This document shows positions 12,901 to 27,900 of a DNA stretch of 64,000 nt, in pieces. This DNA is from Cydia pomonella. Lineage: Eukaryota; Arthropoda; Insecta; Lepidoptera; Tortricidae. The stretch spans positions 4,774,001-4,838,000 of the forward strand of contig NC_084703.1 in NCBI RefSeq assembly GCF_033807575.1, given 5' to 3'. The position numbers and the translations under genes are program-made. A model generated the notes under the pieces. That model had not been told where the DNA came from, searched no databases, and was given only the letters and a program-made list of their open reading frames with translations. Position 1 is the first letter of the stretch. Each line of letters starts with the position of its first letter.

Positions 12901-15900
12901 CAAGCCTTATTGAGCTTACTGTGGGACTTAGTCAATTTGTGTAATAATATCCTATAATATTATTTTCTAATTTTTCTAATGTATGTGCGTTCGGGTCAAA
13001 TCTTGCAAGACCCACTTCCCATTATCCGATTGAGATAAAACTTCACATACATATCTATAGGTATTATTTTGGTGACAATGCCATATCATGGTACCATCGA
13101 GCTGATTTGATGATGGACACAGGAGGTGGCCATAGGAAATTTGTGATAGAAGCACGCAACCTGAGTTTGAGACCCGTGTTTGAGTTTGTTAGAATTTTAT
13201 TGTAAAGACGCTTTTTGAAAGAAAGGTACAATCAGGGATAAAAGCTTGTATCAAAATTAAATTATTAACAAATATCTTATTTCTAAATAACGTATGTGTT
13301 GGTAAATGTCGTTTGTGTTGGCATATTATTGTATCGATTAACGTATTAAGATTACTAATAAGTTTTGGTTTCTTTGTTCAGTATATAATATAATAAGTAT
13401 TAATATTTAAAAATATTAGTGGTAACACGTTGTAAAAAAAAAAAAAAAAATCTAGTGCTAACCACCAATTATCTGTTAACCTGTTGCTACCGGTGGGAAC
13501 CTATAATTGGCTCTTTGTTATCTATATATATAACTATTGTACAATTTATAGCTGTTGGTTCTCCGAACAATAAATAATAATAAATAATAATAATAACATA
13601 TACTTGACTATGACTGGTGTGTTACTTCATAGGATAGTCTAATAAATTAATCTTTTTAAACAACTTTTTTACAATTACATTTTTTGTACAGTTCATGGGG
13701 CATCCCTTGCGAGCTAGTTTCTTCCGCTCGCTGCCGGGAGCTCTGCCCCCTCCTGAATGTAGAAGACATCTTGGGCGGCCTTTGGATACCTGGCGATGGT
13801 GTAGCTGACCCTCACCTAGTTTGCATGGCGCTTATGAGAGAGGCTGTAGCCAAAGGTAAGTGGTGATGAAGTCTTGAAGGGGCAACGCCCCTTCTGATCG
13901 TGGAAGATATTTTAAGCAGTATACGCATGCCTGGAGATGGTGTAGCTGATCCTGAATCTAATTTGTATGGCGTTGATGAGAGATATGTGTCTTAAGGGCG
14001 CATTGCTCCATTCTGAACGTTGAACTGACGTTAGGGGTGGCGTTGCACGCCCTTATTTAGTGTGCATGCCGTTGATGAGAGAAGCCGTGGATATGGGTAC
14101 TTACCTAAATGTCTCTAATGGGGCATTGCCCCATTCTGAATGTAGACGTTATTTTAGAGGACTCTGTATACCTGGAAATGGCATCTGATCCTCAATTAGT
14201 GTGCATGGCGTTGCTGCAAGAGGCTGTAGCCAAGGGAGGTGAGACGTGTCCAGGTGTGTGTGTGTGTGGGGCATCGCTCCCTTATGGACATAGAAGATAT
14301 TTGTGGCAGTCTTTGGATATTAGAAAAAAATGTTGTTTTATTGAGAGAACCATTGAATAGGTACACAAATTAGAGATCCTAAACATCATCATCAGACGAA
14401 AAAAATTCTGTAGTGTTGGTTAAGACTCGAGTCCTTTGAGTCCTCTGCTTGAAGACTCGACTCAGTTTTTAAGACTCACATAATTAAGGCGAAACTCGAG
14501 TTCTTTTTAACTTATCAGAGACCCGAGTCTTTTGTAGATACTTGAGTCCTTTTCGGAGAACTTGTATTTTTTTACAAATAACTTCGAAATGCGTTGTCTT
14601 TATGTAAAATTCATGCATGTACATAACATAAATCATACAGTTTAGGTAATAAAATTGTTGACTGAGTCTTTATTCGGAGACTCGAGTCCTTTTGAGTTGC
14701 GCTTAAAAAGACTCAATAAAGGACTCGACTCGGGACTTAAAAGACTCAGAAGTTTTTTAAGCTCTGAGTCTCGCAAAAACGAGTCGAGTTCTTCAATTTA
14801 GACTGAAAAGACGAGTTCTTACCAACATTAATCTTCTGTATTTTAATTTGTTATTTGTTTATTTATTAGACATTTATAAGCTAACAGGTACACCAAATCG
14901 CTTACAAACTAGATTACAGTAGGATATACAATACAAATTACATTATATACATTAAAACACAATTCATTATTTGCAGAAATACGTATGGCGTAACGCATTG
15001 ATACGTACTCGTATAAATTTGTAAATGACAGATACTATCCACGGCTCGATAGCCTTCACCATGGCGTTATTTTGTGGAATAACTGGGAGAATCAACTTTT
15101 TAGCGTCACTCGTTGCCATGGTTACGATTAGTTGTCCAGGGGACAAAAGTTCATTGAAATACTGGTTTTATGGTACTTAAATGTATCAAACTTGCGTTTT
15201 TGTTGTCGTTATAACCAATGTCCATAATGGGCCCCCTACTAAGCATGTTAATAGAACGGCATACAACGTCTCTCCAAACAAACTGTGCCACTGTTGTCCC
15301 TTGGACAACGGGACAGGATAACAAAACAAAAAAAGTTGATTCACCCAACTAGCGAATACCCTCAGGTGTTGGCGTAATGGAGAACTGCTCCTTAACCGCC
15401 GTGCTCTCCAAAGACGACCGAGTGGCGGGCGTAGAAACCAGCCACGGGTCCATACAGTGCGAACACTTCGTCAACTGCGCGGGCTTCTGGGCGAGGCAGG
15501 TGAGTGATGTAATTGTCTAAATGTCGACCTTCGCTTTGCGTACAACAGTACCTTTTTTTTCCTTCAACCTTTTCCCCATATTCCGAAATCTTAACACGCG
15601 GTAGCCTGTCAAGCCACAAGTTCAAAAGGAAAGAACTGGCGACGCAGCGGCTGCGAGTATATTATACGAACCATTTGGAGCTATTTTAGACCCCTAAGTA
15701 CAACGTATGAAATTTGGTTTATTTATTATTATTAGGCTAACAACGAGTAGAACCCCAAATTTCACGAATATAGCTCAACTGGCTATTAAGATACAAACAT
15801 CTGTCTGAAAATCGGGGTTTTCTTCACTGACTGATCTACTCACCTAACATCAAAAACCTTAGCCACTTCCAGATAACCTAGCATGTTGAAATTTGGCATC

Positions 15901-18900
15901 CAGCTGGGTGTATGGTTACGAAATATTTTTTTCTGTTTATTTTTAAGTTTTTTTTTGTAATGTTAAGTAATGTGTATATTAATTATTGATTTATTGTATA
16001 ATTATGTTTCATACACACTTAATGGTGTTACTGAATAAATAACTGAACTGAACTGAACAGTTTTTACGTACAGGCTATATCATATTGGTCTATGTTACTT
16101 TTCTAAAGTTTTGTTTGTTGGTATAAAAACTAGCCAAGACAAATCCTGAACTGTTACACTAATTACATCCCAAGTTAACTAGAACTTGGCTGTCATTTCA
16201 CATATGTCACATGTCTTTGATGGGATTAATGATAAACTCACGCCTTGTGGTACAAAATAAAAAGCCTTTGGTACGATACGCCTCAATACCATATGCACGC
16301 TGCTTTGCTGGTCCCCAATACATGTTCACGGACACCCCTGTTCAAAAAACTTATGTTTATTTTTAATTAAAAGGTGGGTCAGCTAGCGAAGCCCCAGGTG
16401 AAGGTGCCTTTACTGCCGTGCGAGCATTATTATCTGCACACGAAACCGATTGACGGACTCGACCCTATGACACCAGGTAAAACTATTTTTTGTACCCTCC
16501 TAAAACCTTTTTGTTTTGACCCAACTGATATTGATTACTATAAGTATGAAGTCTTGTAGTTGAGTTGAAAGGATTTAATTTTCGCAGTGGTACGAGACCC
16601 GGACGGTTACATATATATGCGGGAGAGGGACGGCTGCATTCTAGCGGGCGGGTTTGAACCTGTCGCAAAACCTGTCAATGAGGAAGAAAGTAAGTTCAAA
16701 AATACCTTTAAAGTCTAATAATCTAATTATTTTTTACTCCCTGCCAATTTGCACAGGGTGAATTCCAATATCAGTGTTGACTTTCACACGTGAGAAGAAT
16801 GTTCGGTATAATATTTTGAACTTGTGGGAGGATGTAGGTGGGAAAACCTAAAAACAAATAATTAATATGAACAACACAGACGAACACATGACGTATACAA
16901 ACGTTAGCCGAAAGCGGGAAGCGGATGACAGAATGTTAGTAGTGCCAACATGAAGGAAGTGGAAGAAAAGAAAACCATACACATGTATAATATAGAATGA
17001 AAAGTATATAATTAGATCTGAAAAGATGAGGCGTTACTTATAGTTTAATGTTGTTTGTTTGTAAATATTTAATTAGGATAGCAGTTAGAATAGGATCCAT
17101 GTAACTAAGTAGCGAGCTGAAGCATATAGGTCGTACACTATGAGCATGCAAAGAAGATGTGGTCCAAGTTGCCCTCATCAAGCCCACAATCACACATTGT
17201 GTTGGCACGAACACCTCACTATCAGAAATAACGGAGTAATCATTACCGACAATTTAAGACAATTTCGTGCTTCGAATTTGACAGGTAAACGAGATGGCGC
17301 TGTACAGCTCCATACATTTTGAGTAACTCTGATTGTCAAAAGTTAACGTTTGACGATTCAGTGACAGCAAAACATGGCGCACTACAGTGCCATCTGTTTT
17401 GGAGGTCAAACTAAGGGGCACGTTTTTTTCTTAGACTTTACCTCTCTGCTATAAATAATGTTCTGCCGCCAGAGTGCAGCACTATTGCAAACCATAGAGT
17501 ATCTTATACATACTGTGCTTTAAACTATTTTTTGTCAAGTTTTCAAAGATAATAAAATATAACATTGATGCTTCAAGGCGGTTTGTTTACATAGGGCCTA
17601 CCTGGAAACGCGAAAATGGAAATTTTGTTATCTGCCTCTTTATCGCTCGAATATGCAAGAGTGATAGAGAGGTTAGATAACGGAATTTCGATTTTCTTGT
17701 TTCGCGGTAGACCCTCAGATTGTGATGGATTGTAGTGGCGCCCCCTGTTCTTTTTGTTATGGACTAGGCTAGCCTAGCCTTCTCATATTTATTGTGCCTT
17801 TGATTGTCTATAATATTATCATGCCTTCTTTAGAATCGCATACTTTCTACATTTGCATCAAAATTACTAACAAAAATCTGTCGAATCCAATGTCAGTCCC
17901 AATATAACCCAGACTGAATTGAAATCTGTGTCGACATCTACACCTTAATTGGGATACGAAAACTTGAAATGTCTACAAAGTTATCTAAAATCGTCGACGA
18001 AGTGGCACACTTAGACGTGCCTAGTACCAACTGAATGGAGGGTGGTTTATAGTTGCCTGCTGGCGACGGCAAATGTAAGTTGGTAAACTAGAATACAATA
18101 GGTCAGGTTGGTTTACAGATGTTCGATGGTTTTAATAGTTCAGTTCATTTTGAAAGCGAGGGCAGTCGGACGCAGAGGTGAAGTGATCTGGTTGTAACAG
18201 CTTTTTAGGGTTTCGTAGTCACCTAGAACCTAGGAAACCTTATGGTTTCGCCATGTCCGTTTGACCGTCCGTCCGCGGCTTTGCTCCGTGATCGTTAGTG
18301 CCAGAACGCTGCAATTTGACATGAATACATTAGAACGGTAAAATAAAAACTAGGTTTCTTTTTTATTGGGTACCTCCCATACAAAATGATTTTGGATTTT
18401 TTTTTGCTTTTACTTAATAGTGTGGGGTATTGTTGGATAGGTTTTTTAAAATGAATAAGGGCCTTCAAATACCATTTTTTGATAAAGTTAATATTTTCGG
18501 AAATATTCGAATCGAAAAAAAAAAAACTTCACTCCCCCTCTAACTTTTGAACCATGGGTCAAAAAAATATGAAATAAATCGTAAAATAATAGGTTAATAA
18601 ATACTTCAAATTAAAACTATAGCGAAGATAATCAGTCCAGCCGTTTTTGAGTTGTTGCATAAAATCTTCTCTTCTTAGTAAAAAGACGTACAAAGCGCTG
18701 CGAAGGTACTCCCTTATGCTTGTAATGTACATGATACTTAATAATAGGAGCCCCCGTTTGGCCTGTTCTGACAGAATGGTAAAGAACTATGAAACCCTAC
18801 ACTGAGCATGGCCCGACATACTCTTGGCCGATTTTTTTACTTCTCTTGCTCGTAAAGTAGCTCGACTATAATAATCGACTATTATAACAACAAATACTAA

Positions 18901-21900
18901 AAATAGAACAAAATAAACATTTCTTTCCAATCTCGAGCTTCTCATCCAGTCACCGAAGTTAAGCAACGTCGGGCGGGGTCAGTACTTGGATGGGTGACCG
19001 TTTTTATAGATAATGGTATGGAACCCTTCCTGTGCTAGTCCGACTCGCACTTGGCCTTTTTATTTTTTCATCTGTACCTACCCTCATCGGCTTAGTTTAC
19101 AAGCAAGTAAGTGCCGTTATACAAGGTGCCCGTGAGCATTGCGAGACATTTTAACTAAGCATTCCTGGTAATATTTAGAAACTAAAATGTCATATAAAAT
19201 TTTCTGGATTAGGCCTAGTTTCAGAGATAATTAAATGTTTTTCAAAATCATTCTTTCGCCATAAGTCGGTACAATACACATTTTTGACTGCGGTATTGTA
19301 ACTGCCTGGTAAAGCCACAGCGTTATCTTTGGAGTCGTCCAACGTCTAACAGATCTAAGACTTCTTTTGAGATATTTATATTTCATCATTAACAACATAG
19401 AGAAGTTTGTTCAACACGGTAATCCATGTATTTGTTTTAGTCGACACGGCGGCCCAAAGATGCGTCCAAGAAGACTGGGATCACTTCCACGTGTTGCTGC
19501 AACAGTTGCTGCGCCGCGCCCCGAGCCTCGCGCAAGCTCAGCTGCACAAACTGTGCAACGGACTCGAGGCCTTCTCGCCCGACTGCAAGTGGATCGTCGG
19601 CGAGGCGCCCGAGGTATGTTGCTGTAACTGTTGCTGCAACGGTTGTTGCGCCGCGCCCCGAGCCTCGCCCAAGCTCAGCTGCATAAACTGTGCAACAGAC
19701 TCGATGTCTTCTCGCCCGACTGCAAGTGGATCGTCGGCGAGGCGCCCGAGGTATGTTGCTGTAACTGTTGCTGTAACACACCCTCTCGCACTTTTAAATT
19801 ACTTAACGCATGGCTAAAAAAATATTAATTTAAATCTGATCTTTAATAGCTATCAATAAAGTTGAATATTATAACTGCCATATATGATTGCATGTGCGGT
19901 AAAGGGTTAAATCGTTTATAGGTTTAATACTTAGCGAAAGTTCCTCTTGACCAGACGATATTGTCAAATATTGTACCAATGTTAATATTAATATTTTCTT
20001 TAGTATAATTTATTGTGAAATGTGAGGTGTGCTTTATAGGGTCCTTTGAAAAGTTTGGAAGACCTGTAAGAGCTGTAACCAAAATCCTTGATAAGTCTGT
20101 AAGACCTGGAAACAGAATCCTTTGACAAGTATGACCTGGCAGACCTGGAAAAGCTACAAACAAAATCCTTGATAAGCGTGTAAGGCCTGGAAACAGAATC
20201 CTTTGACAAGTATGCCCTGGCAGAGCTGGAAAAGCTACAAACAAAATCCTTGATAAGTGTGTAAGGCCTGGAGACAGAATCCTTTGAGTAGTATGCCCTG
20301 GAAGACCTGGAAAAGCTATAAACAAAATCCTTGATAAGTGTGTAAGGCCTGGAAACAGAATCCTTTGAAAAGTATTACCTGGAAACCTGGAAGTTCTGGA
20401 AACCAAGCGCTCTCGGCTCGTTCGATCTTGCGAAGCTTGGCCGTGTCCGTGCGCTAAATTCGTGACATCGAACGTTCCGTGGCCGCTATCAGCGACGTGA
20501 TGATGAGACAAGAAGATTAGAAGATGCAAAATATATAATACGAGCCCCGTTGGATATGTTCTGTTCTTAGTAATATAAATTTCTAAAGTTCTTCTATTGG
20601 AATTTTTATTTATAGTGTTTAAGACTAATACTACTTTAATTTATGTTACTAAATAAAAACGTTTTTTTTTTTTTAATATTTCGGGTAGGAATTTAATAGA
20701 ATATGTAGAAGTACTACTAGGATCGAATTCAGTCTTAAAATGTTTGCTCCCACAGATGTTCAATTACCACGTAGCGGCCGGCATGAAGACCGTAGGCATA
20801 TCAGCGGCCGGCGGCGTAGCCGAGGCGACCGTAGAACAACTCACGGACGGCTACACGCGCTACGACATGCACGAGCTCGACATCAACCGGTTCCTGGGTC
20901 TGCACAACAACAAGCGCTTCCTGAGGGACCGGATCAAAGAGGTGCCTGGTCAGTTCATACTTATATCCTTGTCTACACACGCTACGGCGTAGCCGATGCT
21001 ACCGTAGAACAACTCACGGACGGCTACACGCGCTACGACATGCACGAGCTCGACATCAACCGGTTCCTGGGTCTGCACAACAACAAGCGCTTCCTGAGGG
21101 ACCGGATCAAAGAGGTGCCTGGTCAGTTCATACTTATAATATATCCTTGTCTACACACGCTACGGCGTAGCCGATGCTACCGTAGAACAACTCACGGACG
21201 GCTACACGCGCTACGACATGCATGAGCTCGACACCATGTTGCTTTAAGTGAGATCCTATAATTGGCTCTGTGTCACTATTTATGTTGTTATTAGCATAGT
21301 TATAGCTGTTGGTTCTCCATGTAAAAAAAAAAAATAACCCGGTTACTGGGTCTGCACAACAACAAGCGCTTCCTGAGGGACCGGATTCATACTTACATTC
21401 TTGTCTACACACGCTACGGCGTAGCCGATGCCACCGTAGAAAATACTTTTTCTGATATTTTATTGTATTGGTCATAGCATTAAGGCAGTAGAGAATGACA
21501 TAGGAAAGTAGTTAGACGATTTTGAAGAGCTTTAAGTTGTTAAGTTAAATTAAATAGCTAGTGCCTAGTTTGTCAAGCCAGAGATTCTTGTTTAGCAATA
21601 TATTTCATACAATTAAAACAGCGGTGTTTTCACAGGGGTCCACTACGGCTTACCGTACCCGTTCCACGAGTTTCAAACCGGTCGTAATCTGCGCATGTCC
21701 CCCATATACCCCACACTACGTGACAACGGGGCCGTGTTCGGCCAAGTCATGGGGTACGAGCGGCCCACGTGGTTCGAGCCCGTCGGTGAGTGTGAACTAT
21801 AGACCGCCCACAGGACGCAATCTGCGCATGTCGCTCATACACCCCACACTGCAAGACATCGGGGCCATGTTCGGCCAAGTCTTGGGGTACGAGCGGCCCA

Positions 21901-24900
21901 CGTGGTTAAAGCCCGCCGGAGCGATATATTCCGTCGCATATCTTTTATCCTCTTCTAATTTATTTTCTCTTAAACAAAAGATTTAGACAAATACGGGAAG
22001 AGTTGAAACTCAAAAGGCGGCGAAGTAACAGCGCGCACGGCGTGTCCGATCTCACGATACTTGGCCGTGCCTTTGTGCTAAATTCGTGACATCGGACGCT
22101 CGGTGCAGCTCAAACTCTACCGAAGCGACGGCAATCCAAATATTTATTCTCACCACACCAGCTCGTAAATACTCTCTTTATTCTTTAACGCATTCACTGC
22201 CACCGACGCATATATGCGTTCACCGTCATACAAGTTTGTTCCTGGGCCACGCCCCCTGGCAGTGAATGCGTTAACGCATAGAAAGTTGCATTTTGTACAG
22301 TTGCCATCAGATATATCGGAGCGTCCAAGGTGTTCATAAATAAAACGCCATGGCAATAGAGGCGTGTTCAGATATTTGTGAGCACCCTGGCCGCTCCGAT
22401 ATATCTGATAGCGACTGTATATAAGAGAGCACTTTAATTTGGATTCGATTTGTGATGTTTTACTGTTAGTATTATCTTCGAGTTGGCGCGGTCAAAAATT
22501 TTGTATTTCATTGGGTAGCAAATATTGTTTAACCCTCTTGCCTTGAAACCCTCGCAACACGCAAGATTCCACTTTTCAACCACTCGCTACACTCGTGCTT
22601 CATTTTTGGAATCTTTAGCTTGCTCCGGGATCAATATTATTACGTGTGGTTAAACAACAACTTTGCTCCCTTTTAAAACTAATCATTATTATTTCTTGTT
22701 ATCATTGAATATATTCTCTGCTATATAAGTAAGAGTTTATACCAGTTTGGTAAAAAAACTATGTAACATTAATAATATAAGGTCTGTACCGAAAGAAAAA
22801 CTGTAAATTTCAAGCCCCTGTAATTTTGTTTCTAAGCAAGATGACTACGGCATTCTAACCGCGATCAAAAGTCTTATTATGATATTATATATTCCAATAT
22901 AAATAATTCTGGTTTTACGCTGTTCGACTTTACACCGGTAAATAGAAGAGATCACTGAAAATTGGTATTTTCCAAAAAGCAAGAAAATTCGCAACATCCT
23001 ACACGCCTGATTTCGAAACACTTAAAATTACCTCGATGTTTCGTGCATTTCATAATAAATAACTAATATTTAGTATGTTTTGTCTTGAACAGAAGCCTCG
23101 AAGCGGCAGATCTCTAGGAACAAGTGTCCCTGGGCCCATTACAAAGATTGCTAACAGAATTTGCGAAAACGAAGCATACCTGTCATGTTTATCGTAAAAA
23201 CTGGTGTAAATATGCGGCTAAAGTGCAACGAACGACGATGAAAGTCAATTCAGTTCTTCGTACGAAGGTTAGGATAACTAAAGTTATAGAAAACGTGTGT
23301 TACCTTATTCTAGGCAAAGTCAAAAAGCATACAATTTCCTTCGTACAAAAATCGCAGTTGGTAGTGGACATAAAATAGAATAGTAGCTCCAAACGTCCAG
23401 CAGTGCTTCTCAACTATTATTAGGCTTAAATCATAAGTATATTAAAATAGAAGAATGAAACAGCCAAGCAACATTAACAATTCCAGCAAATGACGGGCTG
23501 ATGCAGGCAAATATGAAAAACGGGGCCGTAAAAAGCTGCCACTCCTACAGAAAAAAGACAATTATACGCATAATAGTTTTATTAATTCTGCAATTTCGCA
23601 CGTCATGTACTTTACGCAGTTTCTACCTGTGGAAACTTGTAATTGGCTTACTGTTTTTATTTCGAAACCTATTTTGTTACTTTAGCTGTAAGTTTTCCCA
23701 AGAAAAAAAAAACTAGCTTTTAATTGTAGTTATTCTAAAAACCTTAGTTTGTTCTCAATCGCATCAGTTTTTTTCATTTGAAGTTTACAGTTTTTTTTCG
23801 GTACACAACACCTTTAAATATAATAATGTAATAGGTATTCATGTAAGATTTTTTCTAAGCAGGATGTTTTGAGGTCTTTTATATACTCTTTAACTATGGT
23901 CGATTTTTTCAAATACTGAATATTTTTTAACATTACATATAAAACATATACATTCCGTATACATTTACTTGCACATATATATATTTTTTATATGTTTCCT
24001 GTGATCATCATTTAGGTAATAACGACATTTATACAAGAAATTTCAAATTGGGTTTTAATAAAACTATTATGATTTCAAAATACTTTGTTCAAATTATTTT
24101 CTAGATATTATTTTCCGCAGAAAAATCGCCCGACGACACGTTAAAGCCGCGTCCGTTCAAGATCGCCTACACGATGACGTTCGGCAAACCGCACTGGTTC
24201 GACACAGTACAGCGCGAGTACTGGGCCTGTAGGGAGGCCGTCGGCCTTGCGGATTACTCCTCCTTTACGAAGATAGACCTGCAGGTAATGTGACACACAC
24301 GACGACAAACCGCACTGGTTCGATCCAGTACAGCGCGAATACTAGGCCTGTAGGGAGGCCCTCGACCTTGCGGATTACTCCTTCACAAAGATAGAGCTGC
24401 AGGTATCGACCGAAAGATTCTACATGTTTCACGGACCAATCACACATTTTTAAAAATTCCCGTTGGCACGCTACCCAGGTGCTTATTTCAATCTTCACCG
24501 TAATCCGCCAAGAAAAACTGCCAATTATTGCAAGATTTCCTTTGTAAAAGGGGTTCAAAACAGTATTACCTATATATTTCCGTCTTGGAATATGACTAAT
24601 TTGAAGAAAGAAACCTTCATAAATTTGACGACATTAACACTTACGATTTTTCCAACAGTCGAAAGGCCGCGAGGTTGTCGACCTGCTCCAATACCTGTGC
24701 TCTAATGACGTGGACGTGCCTGTCGGCTCCATCATACACACGGGCATGCAAAACGAGAGGGGCGGATACGAGAACGACTGCAGCTTAGCCAGGATATCGG
24801 ACAACCAGTGAGTGTTTTAATATTAACACTTACTTCATCAATAGTCAAAAGGCCGCGAGGCCGTCAACCTCCAATATCTGTGCTTCAACGACGTGGACGT

Positions 24901-27900
24901 GCCTGTCGGCTCCATCATACACACGGGCATGCAACACGGAGAGGGGCGGATACGAGAACGACTGCAGCCTAGCCAGGATATCGGACAACCAGTGAGTGTT
25001 TTAATATTAACACTTACTTCATCAATAGTCAAAAGGCCGCGAGGCCGTCAACCTCCAATATCTGTGCTTCAACGACGTGGACGTGCCTGTCGGCTCCATC
25101 ATACACACGGGCATGCAACACGGAGAGGGGCGGATACGAGAACGACTGCAGCCTAGCCAGGATATCGGACAACCAGTGAGTGTTTTAATATTAACACTTA
25201 CTTCATCAATAGTCAAAAGGCCGCGAGGCCGTCAACCTCCAATATCTGTGCTTCAACGACGTGGACGTGCCTGTCGGCTCCATCATACACACGGGCATGC
25301 AACACGGAGAGGGGCGGATACGAGAACGACTGCAGCCTAGCCAGGATATCGGACAACCAGTGAGTGTTTTAATATTAACACTTACTTCATCAATAGTCAA
25401 AAGGCCGCGAGGCCGTCAACCTCCAATATCTGTGCTTCAACGACGTGGACGTGCCTGTCGGCTCCATCATACACACGGGCATGCAAAACGAGAGGGGCGG
25501 ATACGAGAACGACTGCAGCCTAGCCAGGATATCGGACAACCAGTGAGTGTTTTAATATTAACACTTACTTCATCAATAGTCAAAAGGCCGCGAGGCCGTC
25601 AACCTCCAATATCTGTGCTCCAACGACGTTGACGTGCCTGTCGGCTCCATCATACACACCGGCATGCAGAACGAGAGAGGTGGATACGAGAACGACTGCA
25701 GCCTAGCCAGGATATCGGACAACCAGTGAGTGTTTTATCATTAACAGACTTCATCTACAGTTGAAAGGCCGCGAGGCCGTCAACCTCCAATATCTGTGCT
25801 CCAACGACGTGGACGTGCCTGTCGGCTCCATCGTACGAGAACGACTGCCGCCTATCCAGGATATCGGAATGAGTTTTGAAGGACTTTAAACACAAAGAGT
25901 TCCGTATTGACTCGCCGGTTCCTATTTCTATCGTATGCGCATAGCTGTCTCGCTCGCACAGTTTCATTGACTATCGGCATCATGGACGGGACAGCAATAT
26001 ATACCTAATTATTCGCTCCGTGCATGACTGTGGCGCCGTCCTAGTGGATGTCGGACGTATTGCTTATTTGACAGTTGGCAGCGCCAAATAGTATGAAAAT
26101 ATCCAACGAAAGTTCATATCTTCACCACGTCATGCGTTGGCGTCGCTTATATTTCTCCCTCCGCGAACTACCCACATAGCCAATTGACAACATTTCATTT
26201 TTATAAAACCTGAAATTTTACATATGATTTGAAAGTATTTTGCTTCCTGAACACTGCAATATATTCATATAAATTTAATATGGCTTATTACAAAAAATAC
26301 AAAAGAATTAAAAAAAAATCTTGTGATTTTACCAATTCTACGGTACAATATGTGAAATGCCATTCATCACGAAAAAAATTAGCTGTCACAATATTGGATT
26401 TGACATTGTCAATTAAATACGACGTATTGATTGAATTTCAAAACAAAGATTAATTTATTTATATAATTAAGTTACTATCTACTAATCGTTTTTAAAATGG
26501 ACAAAGCAGTATAGATCGATGAGGTATATACTCCTTCAAAGTATACCAAATACTTTTTCGTCCCTTACCTACTGCAAAAATAGCAAAAATGATTCGTCGA
26601 AGATATCGGTACAAACATTTAATTACATTACATTCGTTAGTGTTTATCCGTCGATCCGTCGTATCCGTATGAAAGCCTGGTATCGTATTCATGTATCAGT
26701 ATCCGTTATAATATACAAATCGTCGTAGAAAAACTGATATTTTATCAAAATTGTTTTGAAACAACAACGGACCAGTTTAAAACATTGCCAATGACAGACA
26801 ACGTCAGATTAATTAAGTCATGTTTTTTATACCTATCGAGATAAGACCTAGCTTCTAGCGTAGAACTAGAGTTCCGCCATTTTAGAATAAGTATACATAA
26901 AAAAAATTATAATAAATTAAATACAAATCCTAGCGGAAAAAATAAACTATTAGCGTACTCGTATTCCTCGTTTCAATTAAAATGTAGAGAACCAATAAAA
27001 TTGTAGGGTCAGAAAATTTAAATGTTGTCAATTTCTACTTGACATAAACTCATCCTCAATGAATTTTTAGTTACATGATGATCGCTCCGACGATCCAACA
27101 GACGCGCTGCAAGGTGTGGATAAAGCGCCACCTGCCCCGCGACGGCTCCGTCACGCTGTCCGACGTCACGCCGATGTACACCGCCATCTGTGTCATGGGG
27201 CCCTTCACTAGGAACCTGATGTCCGAGCTCACAGACACGGATCTGTCGCCGAGTAACTTCCCGTTCTTCACGTTTAAGGTATCGGTGACGCATTCTTCAT
27301 ATTTATTGATTTTTCTACATTTTGGGAGACGATATAACGGAACGTTATATTATCAATGTTTCTATTATTTCTGTTATTCTGGCACATACATATTCTAAAT
27401 TTCAAAATTAAAATCTTTTTTATTCGCATTCTTTTCGCTGGTTTTGATATTCTCAGATCCTAAACTCTGTTCGATAAACACATCTTAATTTTCCAACATG
27501 TATTGTCTACATAAGCTCTAAAAGCAGCTTCTTTCGCGTATAGTGTAATTGTGATCAAAACATTTAAATAAGTAATATAAATTTGTGTGTGTATAGTGCA
27601 CAGTCACAATTAATGACGCAGTGCACCCCCAGACTACCTATATCTTAATGCACATATTGTAAGTTATAGAAATATTTAAATAATCTATTAAAGTGTTCAT
27701 ATACACCGTGTTTTTTTTGATTTGCGTTAATTTCAAGGGTGCATTCCCGAGCTTAAATTAAGTAACTTTCTCAAAGACACCGGTATTCTAATTAACTTCA
27801 TTTCGGAGATAATCAATATTTTATTTTTATCTTATAAAGCCCTTACGAGTGTGTACACTTACCTTAGGACCCGTTCACATATTGATTAGTGTTTAGTACG

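Noticed and set aside
18939..19000. Functional 5S rRNA gene
   Set aside because: Only the middle of the molecule is present; both ends are replaced by unrelated repeat sequence.
19924..20529. 201-residue minus-strand frame with RILFPGLTHLSRILFVAFPG repeats
   Set aside because: It is produced by the 81-base minisatellite, has no recognisable domain, and lies in a PDPR intron. The period divisible by three explains the openness.
24845..25871. CRISPR array
   Set aside because: The repeats are whole exons with splice sites in a eukaryotic gene; there are no short repeats with unique spacers.
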